64,000 bases of DNA from Buttiauxella sp049686335 (GTDB taxonomy: Bacteria; Pseudomonadota; Gammaproteobacteria; Enterobacterales; Enterobacteriaceae). The stretch lies in assembly GCF_049686335.1 (NCBI RefSeq), contig NZ_JBAVHX010000008.1:124001-188000 (forward strand), given 5' to 3'. Position 1 is the stretch's first letter. Each line of letters starts with the position of its first letter. The notes under the pieces are model-generated. The model saw only the letters and a program-made list of their open reading frames with translations. It was not told the origin of the DNA and did not search any database. A program made the position numbers and the translations under genes. Below, in pieces: positions 27,460 to 35,039 of this stretch.

Positions 27460-27594
27460 GGCATTGCATTCAAACGGCGCGGTGCCGTCTCTCAATTGTC
27501 ATATCCGGTAGGGGAAGTTGTATTTAAAATATGTTAAAAACGAGCCTGAAAAAGCTTTCGTCTACGCATAATTTTAAAAAGGTCATTGTGCTTT

Positions 27595-28629
27595 ATGTCC
27601 GACAATCTTATCGAGCGCATTTCCACGGCGTTAGAATCTGAATACACGCTCGAAGGACTTGTCCGACAGCTGCTTGAAATGCTCGAACTGGTCACCAATA
27701 TGGAGTCAACCTACCTGACCCGCATTGAACCAGATGGCAGCTTCCAACATATTCTTTTTTCTCGTAATACCCGACAAATGCAGATCCCCGAAGGACTTTC
27801 GGTTCCCTGGGGCGATACGCTTTGTAAGCGTGCGCTGGATGAGGGAAAGCGCTACACCAGTAATGTGGCGAATGTTTGGGGGGATTCCGGGGCGGCGAAA
27901 GCGCTGGGGATCACGACCTATGTCAGTACGCCGGTAACCCTTGCGGATGGCTCTCTTTATGGCACGCTGTGCGCGGCCAGCTCAGAGCACCGGGAATTCC
28001 ACGAGCGCAGTGAACAAGTCCTGCATCTCTTCGCGCAGTTGATTGCTCAACAAATTCAAAATGAACGGCTTTTGCAGCAGTTACAGCAGGTCAATGTCGC
28101 GCTGACTACCGCCAGTTATACTGATGAGCTGACGAAATTACCCAATCGCCGGGCGGTGTTTGAGGAGCTGCCGAAACTCTTTTCCAAAGCCCGGGATGAC
28201 GCGCGTTATGTGTTGTTAGCCTTTGCCGATCTCGACGATTTCAAAGAGATCAATGATGTTTACGGTCATGAAGCCGGCGACGATTTCCTCGTCGCAGTTG
28301 GTCAGCGTCTTAAAGACGGCCTGCACCTTAACGAGGTGTCAGGTCGGGTGGGTGGCGATGAGTTTGTGGTCGCAGGCGTGGGGCCGGGTGTGCTTGATGA
28401 AGCGCAACATGCGGTGGACGCCTTCAAAATTCGTCTCGCAAACTTGCTGACTGGCGAGTATCAGCTACATTCCAGTGTGATTAATTATGCCGGTCCGAGT
28501 ATCGGGGTGGTCGCGGTTAATCCCGCGCTGACCGACCATGACCTGGCGTTGCGCGAAGCCGATGCCGCGATGTACCTCGAAAAGGAGCGGCGGCGAGATC
28601 GACTAACCTCACTAGCCCCCCTTAAATAA
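27595..28629 (+). CDS. GAF-GGDEF diguanylate cyclase
   Basis: The start is taken as ATG 27595 with AAAAAGG upstream; TTG 27586 is possible. The ~344 residues contain a GAF domain (~20-160) and a GGDEF domain (~175-340). The motif GRVGGDEFVVAG is intact and DLDDFKEINDVYGHEAGDDF is canonical. No RxxD inhibitory site is seen (LNEV at the position). There are no membrane segments, so it senses something in the cytoplasm. A 125-nt gap separates it from the CheW-like gene, so it may have its own promoter. Confidence 0.92.
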   Translation: MSDNLIERISTALESEYTLEGLVRQLLEMLELVTNMESTYLTRIEPDGSFQHILFSRNTRQMQIPEGLSVPWGDTLCKRALDEGKRYTSNVANVWGDSGAAKALGITTYVSTPVTLADGSLYGTLCAASSEHREFHERSEQVLHLFAQLIAQQIQNERLLQQLQQVNVALTTASYTDELTKLPNRRAVFEELPKLFSKARDDARYVLLAFADLDDFKEINDVYGHEAGDDFLVAVGQRLKDGLHLNEVSGRVGGDEFVVAGVGPGVLDEAQHAVDAFKIRLANLLTGEYQLHSSVINYAGPSIGVVAVNPALTDHDLALREADAAMYLEKERRRDRLTSLAPLK

Positions 28630-28683
28630 TTCACGTTGCATCGCACCAGCAGCGCGAAGCATGACGGGGTTGCGGAGATAACA

Positions 28684-29865
28684 ATGAAAGATGTCGTCAT
28701 CGTGGGGGCTGCAAGAACGCCTATAGGCTGCTTCCAGGGGGCTCTCGCCCCACGCAGTGCCTCGGAGCTGGGAAGTGCGGTAGTGAAAGCGCTGCTCGAA
28801 CGCAGTGGCGTGAGCGAGCAAGAAGTTGATGAAGTGATCCTCGGCCAGGTGTTGACCGCCGGAGCCGGGCAAAATCCCGCGCGCCAGACCGCGCTCAATA
28901 GCGGCTTGCCGTGGTCTGTTTCGGCTATCACCATTAATGACGTGTGTGGCTCCGGCCTGAAAGCGTTGCACCTTGCGACTCAGGCCATTCAATGCGGTGA
29001 AGCTGATGTCGTGATTGCCGGTGGCCAGGAGAATATGAGCCGGGCACCGCACGTGCTGGCTGACAGCCGCAATGGCGCAGGTCTGGGAAATAGTCAGCTT
29101 ATCGACAGCCTGGTTCATGACGGGCTGTGGGATGCATTCAATGATTACCATATGGGCGTCACCGCAGAAAACCTCGCCCGTGAATACGGTATCAGCCGGG
29201 AAAGCCAGGATGCCTATGCACTGGCGTCCCAGCATAAAGCGCGGGCGGCCATTGATGCCGGACGTTTTAAAGATGAAATCGTGCCGGTGACGGTCGAGCT
29301 GAATGCCGGTCATTCCGTGATTGTTGATACGGATGAACAACCGCAAACCGATGCCAGCGCGGAAGCCCTGGCGCAGTTGCGTCCCACCTTTGATAGTCTC
29401 GGCAGCGTCACTGCCGGAAATGCCTCTTCTATTAATGATGGCGCAGCCGCCGTGTTAATGATGAGTGCCAGTAAAGCCGAAGAGTTGAATTTGCCGGTTC
29501 TGGCGCGTATTCGGGCTTTTGCCAGCGTCGGTGTTGATCCCGCTTACATGGGGATTGCGCCCGTGACCGCAACCCAGCGTTGTCTCGAACGAGCAGGCTG
29601 GTCGCTTGAAGAGCTGGATCTTATCGAAGCGAATGAAGCCTTTGCCGCGCAAGCGCTTTCCGTAGGCAAAATGCTGGAATGGGATGAGCGAAAGGTCAAT
29701 GTCAACGGCGGTGCGCTGGCGCTGGGGCATCCTATCGGCGCATCAGGCTGTCGCATCCTGGTTTCACTGGTTCATGAAATGATCAAGCGTGATGCCAAAA
29801 AAGGGCTGGCGACATTGTGTATTGGGGGCGGGCAAGGTGTGGCGCTCGCTATTGAGCGCGATTGA
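28684..29865 (+). CDS. yqeF: Acetyl-CoA C-acetyltransferase (YqeF-type thiolase)
   Basis: The start is ATG 28684 with GGAGATAAC upstream, giving 393 residues. Thiolase landmarks are the nucleophile Cys in INDVCGSGLKAL, GGQENMSRAPH, the His in ALALGHPIGASGCR with the second Cys, and CIGGGQGVALAIE at the end. It condenses or cleaves acetyl-CoA units. In E. coli yqeF is the neighbour of kduI-kduD, so its place between the accessory adhesion block and the kdu region marks it as backbone. An ERIC element begins just after the stop. Confidence 0.92.
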   Translation: MKDVVIVGAARTPIGCFQGALAPRSASELGSAVVKALLERSGVSEQEVDEVILGQVLTAGAGQNPARQTALNSGLPWSVSAITINDVCGSGLKALHLATQAIQCGEADVVIAGGQENMSRAPHVLADSRNGAGLGNSQLIDSLVHDGLWDAFNDYHMGVTAENLAREYGISRESQDAYALASQHKARAAIDAGRFKDEIVPVTVELNAGHSVIVDTDEQPQTDASAEALAQLRPTFDSLGSVTAGNASSINDGAAAVLMMSASKAEELNLPVLARIRAFASVGVDPAYMGIAPVTATQRCLERAGWSLEELDLIEANEAFAAQALSVGKMLEWDERKVNVNGGALALGHPIGASGCRILVSLVHEMIKRDAKKGLATLCIGGGQGVALAIERD

Positions 29866-29868
29866 CCC

Positions 29869-29992
29869 TATCCATCATACTTCAAGCTGCCTCTTTGTTG
29901 GCTGCGTGACCTCACCCTGGTCACTTACTTATGTAAGCTCCCAGGGACTTGCTCAGTTGCCGCCGCGATGCAACTCGAATTATTTGGGCTAT
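29869..29992 (+). repeat. ERIC (IRU) element
   Basis: About 124 bp with the ERIC arms ACTTCAAGCTGCCTCTTTGT and GATGCAACTCGAATTATTTG and the core GTCACTTACTTATGTAAGCT. It begins a few bases after the yqeF stop codon, with its TATCC end toward the gene. Confidence 0.93.
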
Positions 29993-30019
29993 CTCCTTTA
30001 GATTTACTAATCAACTTCT

Positions 30020-30051
30020 AAAAACGTCTTCCTGGTGAAGGCGTTTTTTTT
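30020..30051 (+). terminator. Probable terminator after yqeF and its ERIC element
   Basis: An imperfect hairpin (AAACGTCTTC / GAAGGCGTTT) is followed by a run of eight T. Confidence 0.7.
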
Positions 30052-30190
30052 ATGTCCGTCACACTTTCGCCTCGCTTTATTTAACTGCGTCACATAATTT
30101 CACTTATTCCTCATTTTTCATATCCGGTGGTATTCCCTTTTAATTTTATATAAGTGCAGGGAAAATTCTTATGTAAATAATTCAAAACAT

Positions 30191-30211
30191 GATTGAAATA
30201 TTGTTTCAAAG
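30191..30211. promoter_or_regulatory. KdgR-like operator, upstream of kdgM
   Basis: ATTGAAATATTGTTTCAAA matches the KdgR palindrome (GAAA...TTTC). It lies ~200 nt upstream of the kdgM start. Confidence 0.6.
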
Positions 30212-30319
30212 GAGTTTTTGATTATTTTAATGTGATGTTTGTCGCTAAAAGTAAGGTGTTGTGGTTTGTTTTGTTGACTCCCATCACGAAGATTACCATG
30301 TGTGTCATTTGACATAAAT

Positions 30320-30341
30320 TTTTACGATCTCGATCACTAAA
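30320..30341. promoter_or_regulatory. CRP-like site, upstream of kdgM
   Basis: TACGATCTCGATCACT has the TnnGA-N6-TCACT layout of a CRP site. CRP activation with KdgR repression is the usual control of kdgM. Confidence 0.5.
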
Positions 30342-30378
30342 ATATTGTTCATTTAAAAATAAAATTCAGTTTCATAAT

Positions 30379-30397
30379 AATGAAACGATATTTCAAT
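30379..30397. promoter_or_regulatory. KdgR operator, proximal to kdgM
   Basis: AATGAAACGATATTTCAAT is a near-perfect KdgR box 15 nt before the kdgM ATG. Confidence 0.75.
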
Positions 30398-30412
30398 GAA
30401 GGGAATGCGATT

Positions 30413-31096
30413 ATGTTGAAGAAAGCTCTGGGCGTGGCTGTTCTCTGTGGTGTTAGTGTTGTAGCGCAAGCAGTCACTGTTGATTTACGTCATGAATATA
30501 TTGATAGCGGTATTAACGCCGATCGTGTAGCCGTGTCGCATCGTTTTGACAATGGTCTGGGTTTTAGCGTCGAGGCCAAGTGGAAATCTGGCGGTACCAA
30601 TAAAGATGAGCCATTCTCAGACCTGGTGGGTAGTGGTCATGAAGACCAAATTAGCTGGCGCTGGAAAGCGACGCCTAATATTTCTCTGACTCCGGCACTG
30701 ACCGTTGAAAGTAATGACAGCCGTACTATCTGGAAACCAAACCTTCATGCGCAATACAGCTTTGATAATGGTTTCTATGTTGCTGCTCGTTATCGTTTCG
30801 AATACACGCGTAACCCAAATGACTCTAATAAAGAAGATGATAAAGTAAACCGTGGCGATGCCTGGGTTGGCTATGCATTGGGTGACTGGCGTACTGAGTT
30901 GAACTATGTTTATGCGAAGAGCGACCACCAGATTCGTTCTAATAACAAAAAAGACTCTGAAGAATATAACGTGAAACTGGCTTATAAGTGGGATAAAAAC
31001 TGGGCTCCGTATGCCGAACTGGGCAACGTCAGCGGCAGCAAATCCACTGATGAACGTCAGACTCGTTATCGTGTCGGTGTAGCGTATTCTTTCTAA
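30413..31096 (+). CDS. kdgM: Oligogalacturonate-specific outer-membrane porin KdgM
   Basis: The ATG at 30413, with AAGGGA upstream, is preferred over 30380 because it gives a normal signal peptide (MLKKALGVAVLCGVSVVAQA). The ~227-residue product fits the 12-strand KdgM porin family: it opens with VTVDLRHEYIDSG, has alternating aromatic strands, and ends with YRVGVAYSF carrying a C-terminal Phe. KdgM lets pectin-derived oligogalacturonides cross the outer membrane. KdgR boxes and a CRP-like site lie upstream. Uptake across the inner membrane is served by the tog genes nearby. Confidence 0.93.
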   Translation: MLKKALGVAVLCGVSVVAQAVTVDLRHEYIDSGINADRVAVSHRFDNGLGFSVEAKWKSGGTNKDEPFSDLVGSGHEDQISWRWKATPNISLTPALTVESNDSRTIWKPNLHAQYSFDNGFYVAARYRFEYTRNPNDSNKEDDKVNRGDAWVGYALGDWRTELNYVYAKSDHQIRSNNKKDSEEYNVKLAYKWDKNWAPYAELGNVSGSKSTDERQTRYRVGVAYSF

Positions 31097-31134
31097 TTGA
31101 TTTAATTTCTGTATCTATCTAAACCCTCAAGAAG

Positions 31135-31162
31135 GCCTCCGCATTATTGCGGGGGCTTTTTT
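31135..31162 (+). terminator. Rho-independent terminator of kdgM
   Basis: An 8-bp GC-rich stem (GCCTCCGC / GCGGGGGC) with an ATTATT loop is followed by six T. Confidence 0.88.
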
Positions 31163-31218
31163 ATATTTTATAGATAATATGACGGATATAAAAACATCTT
31201 ATTATTTACGCAAATTTT

Positions 31219-31275
31219 GTCGGATGACGCTGGCGCTTATCCGACCGATGATTGAGGCTAATAAGTCGGGTGGAT
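31219..31275. repeat. REP-like palindrome plus truncated partner
   Basis: GTCGGATGACGCTGGCGCTT...CCGACC at 31219-31246 is a full unit. CGGGTGGATAAGCCACCA at 31258-31275 looks like an inverse unit that lost its centre. Confidence 0.65.
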
Positions 31276-31292
31276 AAGCCACCATTTGCGCC

Positions 31293-31321
31293 AAAAAAAA
31301 GCCCTCTCTTTATGAAAGGGC
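31293..31321 (-). terminator. Terminator of the first ogl gene
   Basis: On the minus strand GCCCTTTCATAAAGAGAGGGC is followed by eight T. Confidence 0.85.
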
Positions 31322-31351
31322 AAGGCCTGTACCGGACACACTATATTTCTA

Positions 31352-32527
31352 TCAGGCAGAAATTAATTCAGGGTTAGCAGGCATTTTCGCAATATATAGC
31401 GCTGGCTTACCGTCTTTATCAGAACTGAACAGAATTGCGCTGTCATCCGGAGTAAATGAAGGATGCGGATGCGTAACCTGACGGCTATTAGCAAATGTTG
31501 CCCAGGAAGTATCGTGGCGCGCGACGCGGAAATAAGCTTTCTTCTCTACATCGAAGGCGTACAAATAAGGGTCGTTATCGATGGTATAACCACTGGTATC
31601 TTTCACATCTACTGGCGTACCGGAACCATCACCAACCAGCAGCGTGCCATCAAAGTTACTCATCAGATGTGAACATGCAGGCATTTGCATGACTTCTGCG
31701 TTGACGCCGGTATCCGGGTTGTAACTATAAATGGTGCGACCTTGCTGGCCTTTCAGATAAGAAACGTACATTAATGAGGAACCGTTTGGCACCCAGAATT
31801 CATGCGTGCAGCTTTCACCTTCCGCATGTTCTTTAACTTTACGCACGTTGCTGCCATCTTCGTTGACCATCCACATACGCGCATCAACCAGGTCATGTGG
31901 ACCTTCATGGCAGAATGCGACGGTATTGTCATCGAATGGGCGATAAATAGGATGGCCGAGCCAGTTTTTCTCCTGGTGGATCACCGCACTTTCGCCGGTT
32001 TGCAGATCAACACGCAGCAGGCGGCAGTTTGGACCTTTATGGAAGAAGTCGTGGAAGATTTTCCAGTCGTTCAATGGAACCCAGTCGTCTTTGGAGATTT
32101 CGATACCCACCAGTTTGGTGCAATCGCTGTTTGCCACCCAGGTGCCGTAACCGACCCAGTCAGCCGGAACGCGGTAAACTTCGCGCTCAACCAACGTCTC
32201 AAGATTCACTTCCAGCAGCGTGCGTTCGTTCTTCACATAATAGAGAGATTTGTCATCCGGGGAGAGGAAGCCGCCAAAGGTGTTGTCGCCCGTGCCTTCG
32301 GTTAATTGCACCGCTTCGCAGGCTGCGATATCCAACAGATAGTAGTTCCAGTTGCCGTCAAATTCCCCAGCAAACAGTAACTTATTGCCATCATTGGTGA
32401 AGCATTTTTGATAGAAGTAATTTCGATGACACGTTACTTCTGGTGGCGTTAAGCGGGTGACTTCGACGCCTGTGTCTGGGTCCTGACTCACTTCGTAAAC
32501 CAGCTTAACCCGCATACCTTTAGCCAT
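31352..32527 (-). CDS. ogl: Oligogalacturonate lyase (copy 1)
   Basis: The start is ATG 32527 with TAAGGAGAG upstream, giving 391 residues; the frame extends further but without a site. It is a seven-bladed beta-propeller of the PL22 family. Residues known to bind the metal in this family are readable: His in CSHLMSN, and Gln/His/His in SRQVTHPHPSFTPD. It cleaves short, mostly di- and tri-, galacturonides in the cytoplasm to 5-keto-4-deoxyuronate and related products. It is divergent from kduD, with KdgR boxes and a strong CRP-like site between the two genes. Confidence 0.94.
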   Translation of the reverse strand: MAKGMRVKLVYEVSQDPDTGVEVTRLTPPEVTCHRNYFYQKCFTNDGNKLLFAGEFDGNWNYYLLDIAACEAVQLTEGTGDNTFGGFLSPDDKSLYYVKNERTLLEVNLETLVEREVYRVPADWVGYGTWVANSDCTKLVGIEISKDDWVPLNDWKIFHDFFHKGPNCRLLRVDLQTGESAVIHQEKNWLGHPIYRPFDDNTVAFCHEGPHDLVDARMWMVNEDGSNVRKVKEHAEGESCTHEFWVPNGSSLMYVSYLKGQQGRTIYSYNPDTGVNAEVMQMPACSHLMSNFDGTLLVGDGSGTPVDVKDTSGYTIDNDPYLYAFDVEKKAYFRVARHDTSWATFANSRQVTHPHPSFTPDDSAILFSSDKDGKPALYIAKMPANPELISA

Positions 32528-32595
32528 AATGCTCTCCTTAAAATGACAAGTCATACCTGTCGAAAATGTATGTTCGAACAACCGGTATCAATTTA

Positions 32596-32614
32596 TCAAA
32601 ACAATGTTTCAAAG
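32596..32614. promoter_or_regulatory. KdgR operator for ogl
   Basis: The minus strand reads CTTTGAAACATTGTTTTGA, a close KdgR-box match ~70 nt upstream of the ogl start. Confidence 0.7.
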
Positions 32615-32616
32615 TG

Positions 32617-32632
32617 TGTGATTGCATTCACT
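32617..32632. promoter_or_regulatory. CRP-like site between ogl and kduD
   Basis: TGTGATTGCATTCACT matches the CRP consensus half-sites TGTGA and TCAC(A/T) with a 6-nt spacer. It could serve both divergent genes. Confidence 0.7.
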
Positions 32633-32738
32633 AAACAGTAACTCAGCTCACATTTCTTCCATCAAACAAATGAGTCTGAACCGGCAAAATAGCGGTTAAC
32701 CGTGATCCCAATATCAAATTTGATAAGTATTACCCAAA

Positions 32739-32781
32739 ACTTGAAACAACGTTTCATTTATAATTGAAAAGCAGTTTCAAC
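32739..32781. promoter_or_regulatory. Two adjacent KdgR-like operators for kduD
   Basis: ACTTGAAACAACGTTTCATTT (32739-32759, quoted in part as TTGAAACAACGTTTCATT) and AATTGAAAAGCAGTTTCAAC (32762-32781) lie 24 bp apart, about two helical turns, on the kduD side. Confidence 0.65.
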
Positions 32782-32921
32782 AAGATTACTATTACGCCAT
32801 CAAAGATTACGGAACACTGTTTTTCACCGTAAGTACTTTATGAATTGCGCTGTTAGCGCGACTAAAATGTTCCCCAAAATGCTTGCGCTAACAGCAGGCC
32901 CGTATAAAAAAGGAAACCTAC

Positions 32922-33683
32922 ATGATACTGGATTCGTTCTCCCTGGAAGGTAAAGTTGCTGTTGTTACTGGTTGTGATACAGGTCTGGGCCAGGGTATGG
33001 CTATCGGTCTTGCTGAAGCTGGTTGTGACATCGTTGGTATCAACATCGTTGAGCCAGCAGAAACCATCGAGCGTGTTACCGCTCTGGGTCGCCGCTTCCT
33101 GAGCCTGACCGCTGACCTGCGTCAGATTGATGGCATTCCAGATCTGCTGGAGCGCGCAGTGGCTGAATTCGGCCAAATCGATATTCTGGTTAACAACGCC
33201 GGTCTGATTCGTCGTGAAGATGCAATCAACTTCAGCGAAAAAGACTGGGACGACGTGATGAACCTGAACATTAAGAGCGTGTTCTTCATGTCTCAGGCTG
33301 TTGCTCGCCAGTTCATTGCTCAAGGCAAAGGCGGCAAAATCATTAACATCGCTTCTATGCTTTCTTACCAGGGTGGCATCCGCGTACCTTCTTACACCGC
33401 GTCAAAAAGCGCAGTCATGGGCGTGACCCGTCTGCTGGCGAACGAGTGGGCACAACACGGTATCAACGTGAACGCCATCGCACCTGGCTACATGGCAACC
33501 AATAACACCCAGCAACTGCGTGCTGATGAAGAGCGTAGCGCTGCGATTCTTGAGCGTATCCCAGCGGGTCGTTGGGGCTTGCCAGAAGATCTGAAAGGTC
33601 CAATCGTGTTCCTGGCATCTCCTGCTTCTGATTACATCAACGGTTATACTGTTGCAGTTGACGGCGGCTGGTTAGCCCGTTAA
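32922..33683 (+). CDS. kduD: 2-dehydro-3-deoxy-D-gluconate 5-dehydrogenase
   Basis: This 253-residue short-chain dehydrogenase has the NAD-binding VVTGCDTGLGQGMAIG, the NNAG motif, Ser in IASMLSYQ and the catalytic YTASK. It reduces 2,5-diketo-3-deoxygluconate to KDG, the step after KduI isomerises 5-keto-4-deoxyuronate. Residues and length match the E. coli enzyme closely. The start is ATG 32922 with an AAAGGAAACCTAC leader. kduI, its usual partner, is not adjacent or elsewhere in the window, so it must be elsewhere or replaced; kdgF at 41151 may supply part of that step. Confidence 0.95.
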   Translation: MILDSFSLEGKVAVVTGCDTGLGQGMAIGLAEAGCDIVGINIVEPAETIERVTALGRRFLSLTADLRQIDGIPDLLERAVAEFGQIDILVNNAGLIRREDAINFSEKDWDDVMNLNIKSVFFMSQAVARQFIAQGKGGKIINIASMLSYQGGIRVPSYTASKSAVMGVTRLLANEWAQHGINVNAIAPGYMATNNTQQLRADEERSAAILERIPAGRWGLPEDLKGPIVFLASPASDYINGYTVAVDGGWLAR

Positions 33684-33700
33684 TTCGAGATTGATGTACG

Positions 33701-33780
33701 CGGTGGATGACGCTTGCGCTTATCCACCCTACGAAATGTTGTTCTTTCGTAGGTCGGGCAAACGTAGCGCCCCCGACAAC
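33701..33780. repeat. Pair of REP-like palindromes
   Basis: Units GCGGTGGATGACGCTTGCGC... (33701-33732) and GTAGGTCGGGCAAACGTAGC... (33749-33780) lie between the convergent kduD and second ogl gene. Confidence 0.7.
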
Positions 33781-33788
33781 ATCAAACG

Positions 33789-33818
33789 AAAAACCTCCTG
33801 AAATCAGGAGGTTTTTTT
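33789..33818. terminator. Bidirectional terminator between kduD and ogl copy 2
   Basis: AAAAACCTCCTGAAATCAGG followed by AGGTTTTTTT forms a perfect stem with A and T runs on both sides, suitable for both convergent genes. Confidence 0.9.
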
Positions 33819-33822
33819 ATAG

Positions 33823-34953
33823 CTAGATCTTCGCCAGATACAACGCTGGCATCCCTTCTTCATCCGAGGTGTAAAGCACCCACTGATTATCCGGGCTAAT
33901 GGACGGATGGGGATGCGTCACCTGCCGATCGCCGTCCAGCACTTTCCACGATGTGTTGTGCTGACAAACCGCTTTCTGCGTCCCCTTTTTCAGATCAAAC
34001 ACCCAAATGAAAGGATCGTTGAGATCGATATTTCCGGTTTTGTGCGGCGCACCATCACCCACCACCAGTGAACCGTCGTGGTTGCTCATCAAATGTGAAC
34101 AAGGGGGAATAGCACGCAGCAGGCGATTTTCGAGAGTTTGCGGGCAGGCGCTCCACAAATAACGATTTGCATCGCCCTCTTTGTGCGCGACGTAATAGAG
34201 TGCTGAACCATCCGGCACCCAAAACTCATGGGTGAAACTCTCACCTGCTTCATGCTGGCGCACTTTACGCATGTTGCTGCCATCTTGATTAATCAACCAC
34301 ATACGAGCGTCGATGGCATCACGCGGCCCTTCGTGACAAAACGCGACGGTTTCATCGTCGAACGGACGGTAAATCGGATGACCTAACCAGCGTTTTTCCT
34401 GCAAAATCACCTGCTGCTCACCGGTATTCAGGTCAATGCGAATCAGGCGACACTCCGGGTTGGTGAAATAGAAATCGCGGAATTTTTGCCAGGTGTCCAG
34501 CGGCGACCAGTCGCTTTTTTTGATTTCAATACCCACAAGTTGGCTGCAATCAGAGTTCGCCACCCAGGTTCCGTAAGCCACCCATTCGTCATCGACTTCA
34601 TAAACGACGTACTCTTCAAGCGACTCAAGATCGACGCGGCGCAACTCGCGGGTATTTTTCACATACCACAGCGATTGATCGTCAGCCGATAAAAAGCCGC
34701 CGAAGGTATTGTCGCCGCTGCCTTCAGTCAGCTGAGTGGCGATTTGTTTCTCTAAATTCAGAGAGTAGTAGTTCCAGTGCCCTTCAAATGCGCCGCCGAA
34801 AATCAGCCGCTGCCCATCATTACTAAAGCATTTTTGATAGAAGTAATTGCGATGGCAAATAATGTGAGGCGGGGTCAAACGCAAGACTTCAGTACCGGTT
34901 TCCTTGTCGCGTCGGGCGCGGAAGGAAAGTTGGACTTTCTTACCCTTAGCCAT
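33823..34953 (-). CDS. ogl: Oligogalacturonate lyase paralogue (copy 2)
   Basis: This 376-residue paralogue of the ogl at 31352 starts at ATG 34953 with AAGGAGC upstream. It keeps the family's metal residues (CSHLMSNHDG and DRQVTHPHPSISPD) and ICHRNYFYQKCFSNDGQRL near the start, but differs widely elsewhere and is ~15 residues shorter at the end. It is likely catalytically active, perhaps with different chain-length preference. It follows togB in the same direction, 86 nt downstream, across a strong hairpin with a T-run. It has no KdgR box of its own, so it may depend on readthrough from the tog operon. Confidence 0.92.
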   Translation of the reverse strand: MAKGKKVQLSFRARRDKETGTEVLRLTPPHIICHRNYFYQKCFSNDGQRLIFGGAFEGHWNYYSLNLEKQIATQLTEGSGDNTFGGFLSADDQSLWYVKNTRELRRVDLESLEEYVVYEVDDEWVAYGTWVANSDCSQLVGIEIKKSDWSPLDTWQKFRDFYFTNPECRLIRIDLNTGEQQVILQEKRWLGHPIYRPFDDETVAFCHEGPRDAIDARMWLINQDGSNMRKVRQHEAGESFTHEFWVPDGSALYYVAHKEGDANRYLWSACPQTLENRLLRAIPPCSHLMSNHDGSLVVGDGAPHKTGNIDLNDPFIWVFDLKKGTQKAVCQHNTSWKVLDGDRQVTHPHPSISPDNQWVLYTSDEEGMPALYLAKI

Positions 34954-34974
34954 AACGAAGCTCCTTATGAGGTT

Positions 34975-35013
34975 AAAAAAATACCCTGCCGCGCCAGAAG
35001 GCGGGGCAGGGTA
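34975..35013 (-). terminator. Terminator or attenuator between togB and ogl copy 2
   Basis: On the minus strand a stem of about 14 bp (TACCCTGCCCCGCC / GGCGCGGCAGGGTA) is followed by seven T. Confidence 0.85.
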
Positions 35014-35039
35014 CAGAACTGAAAACTTAGGCTGATTGA

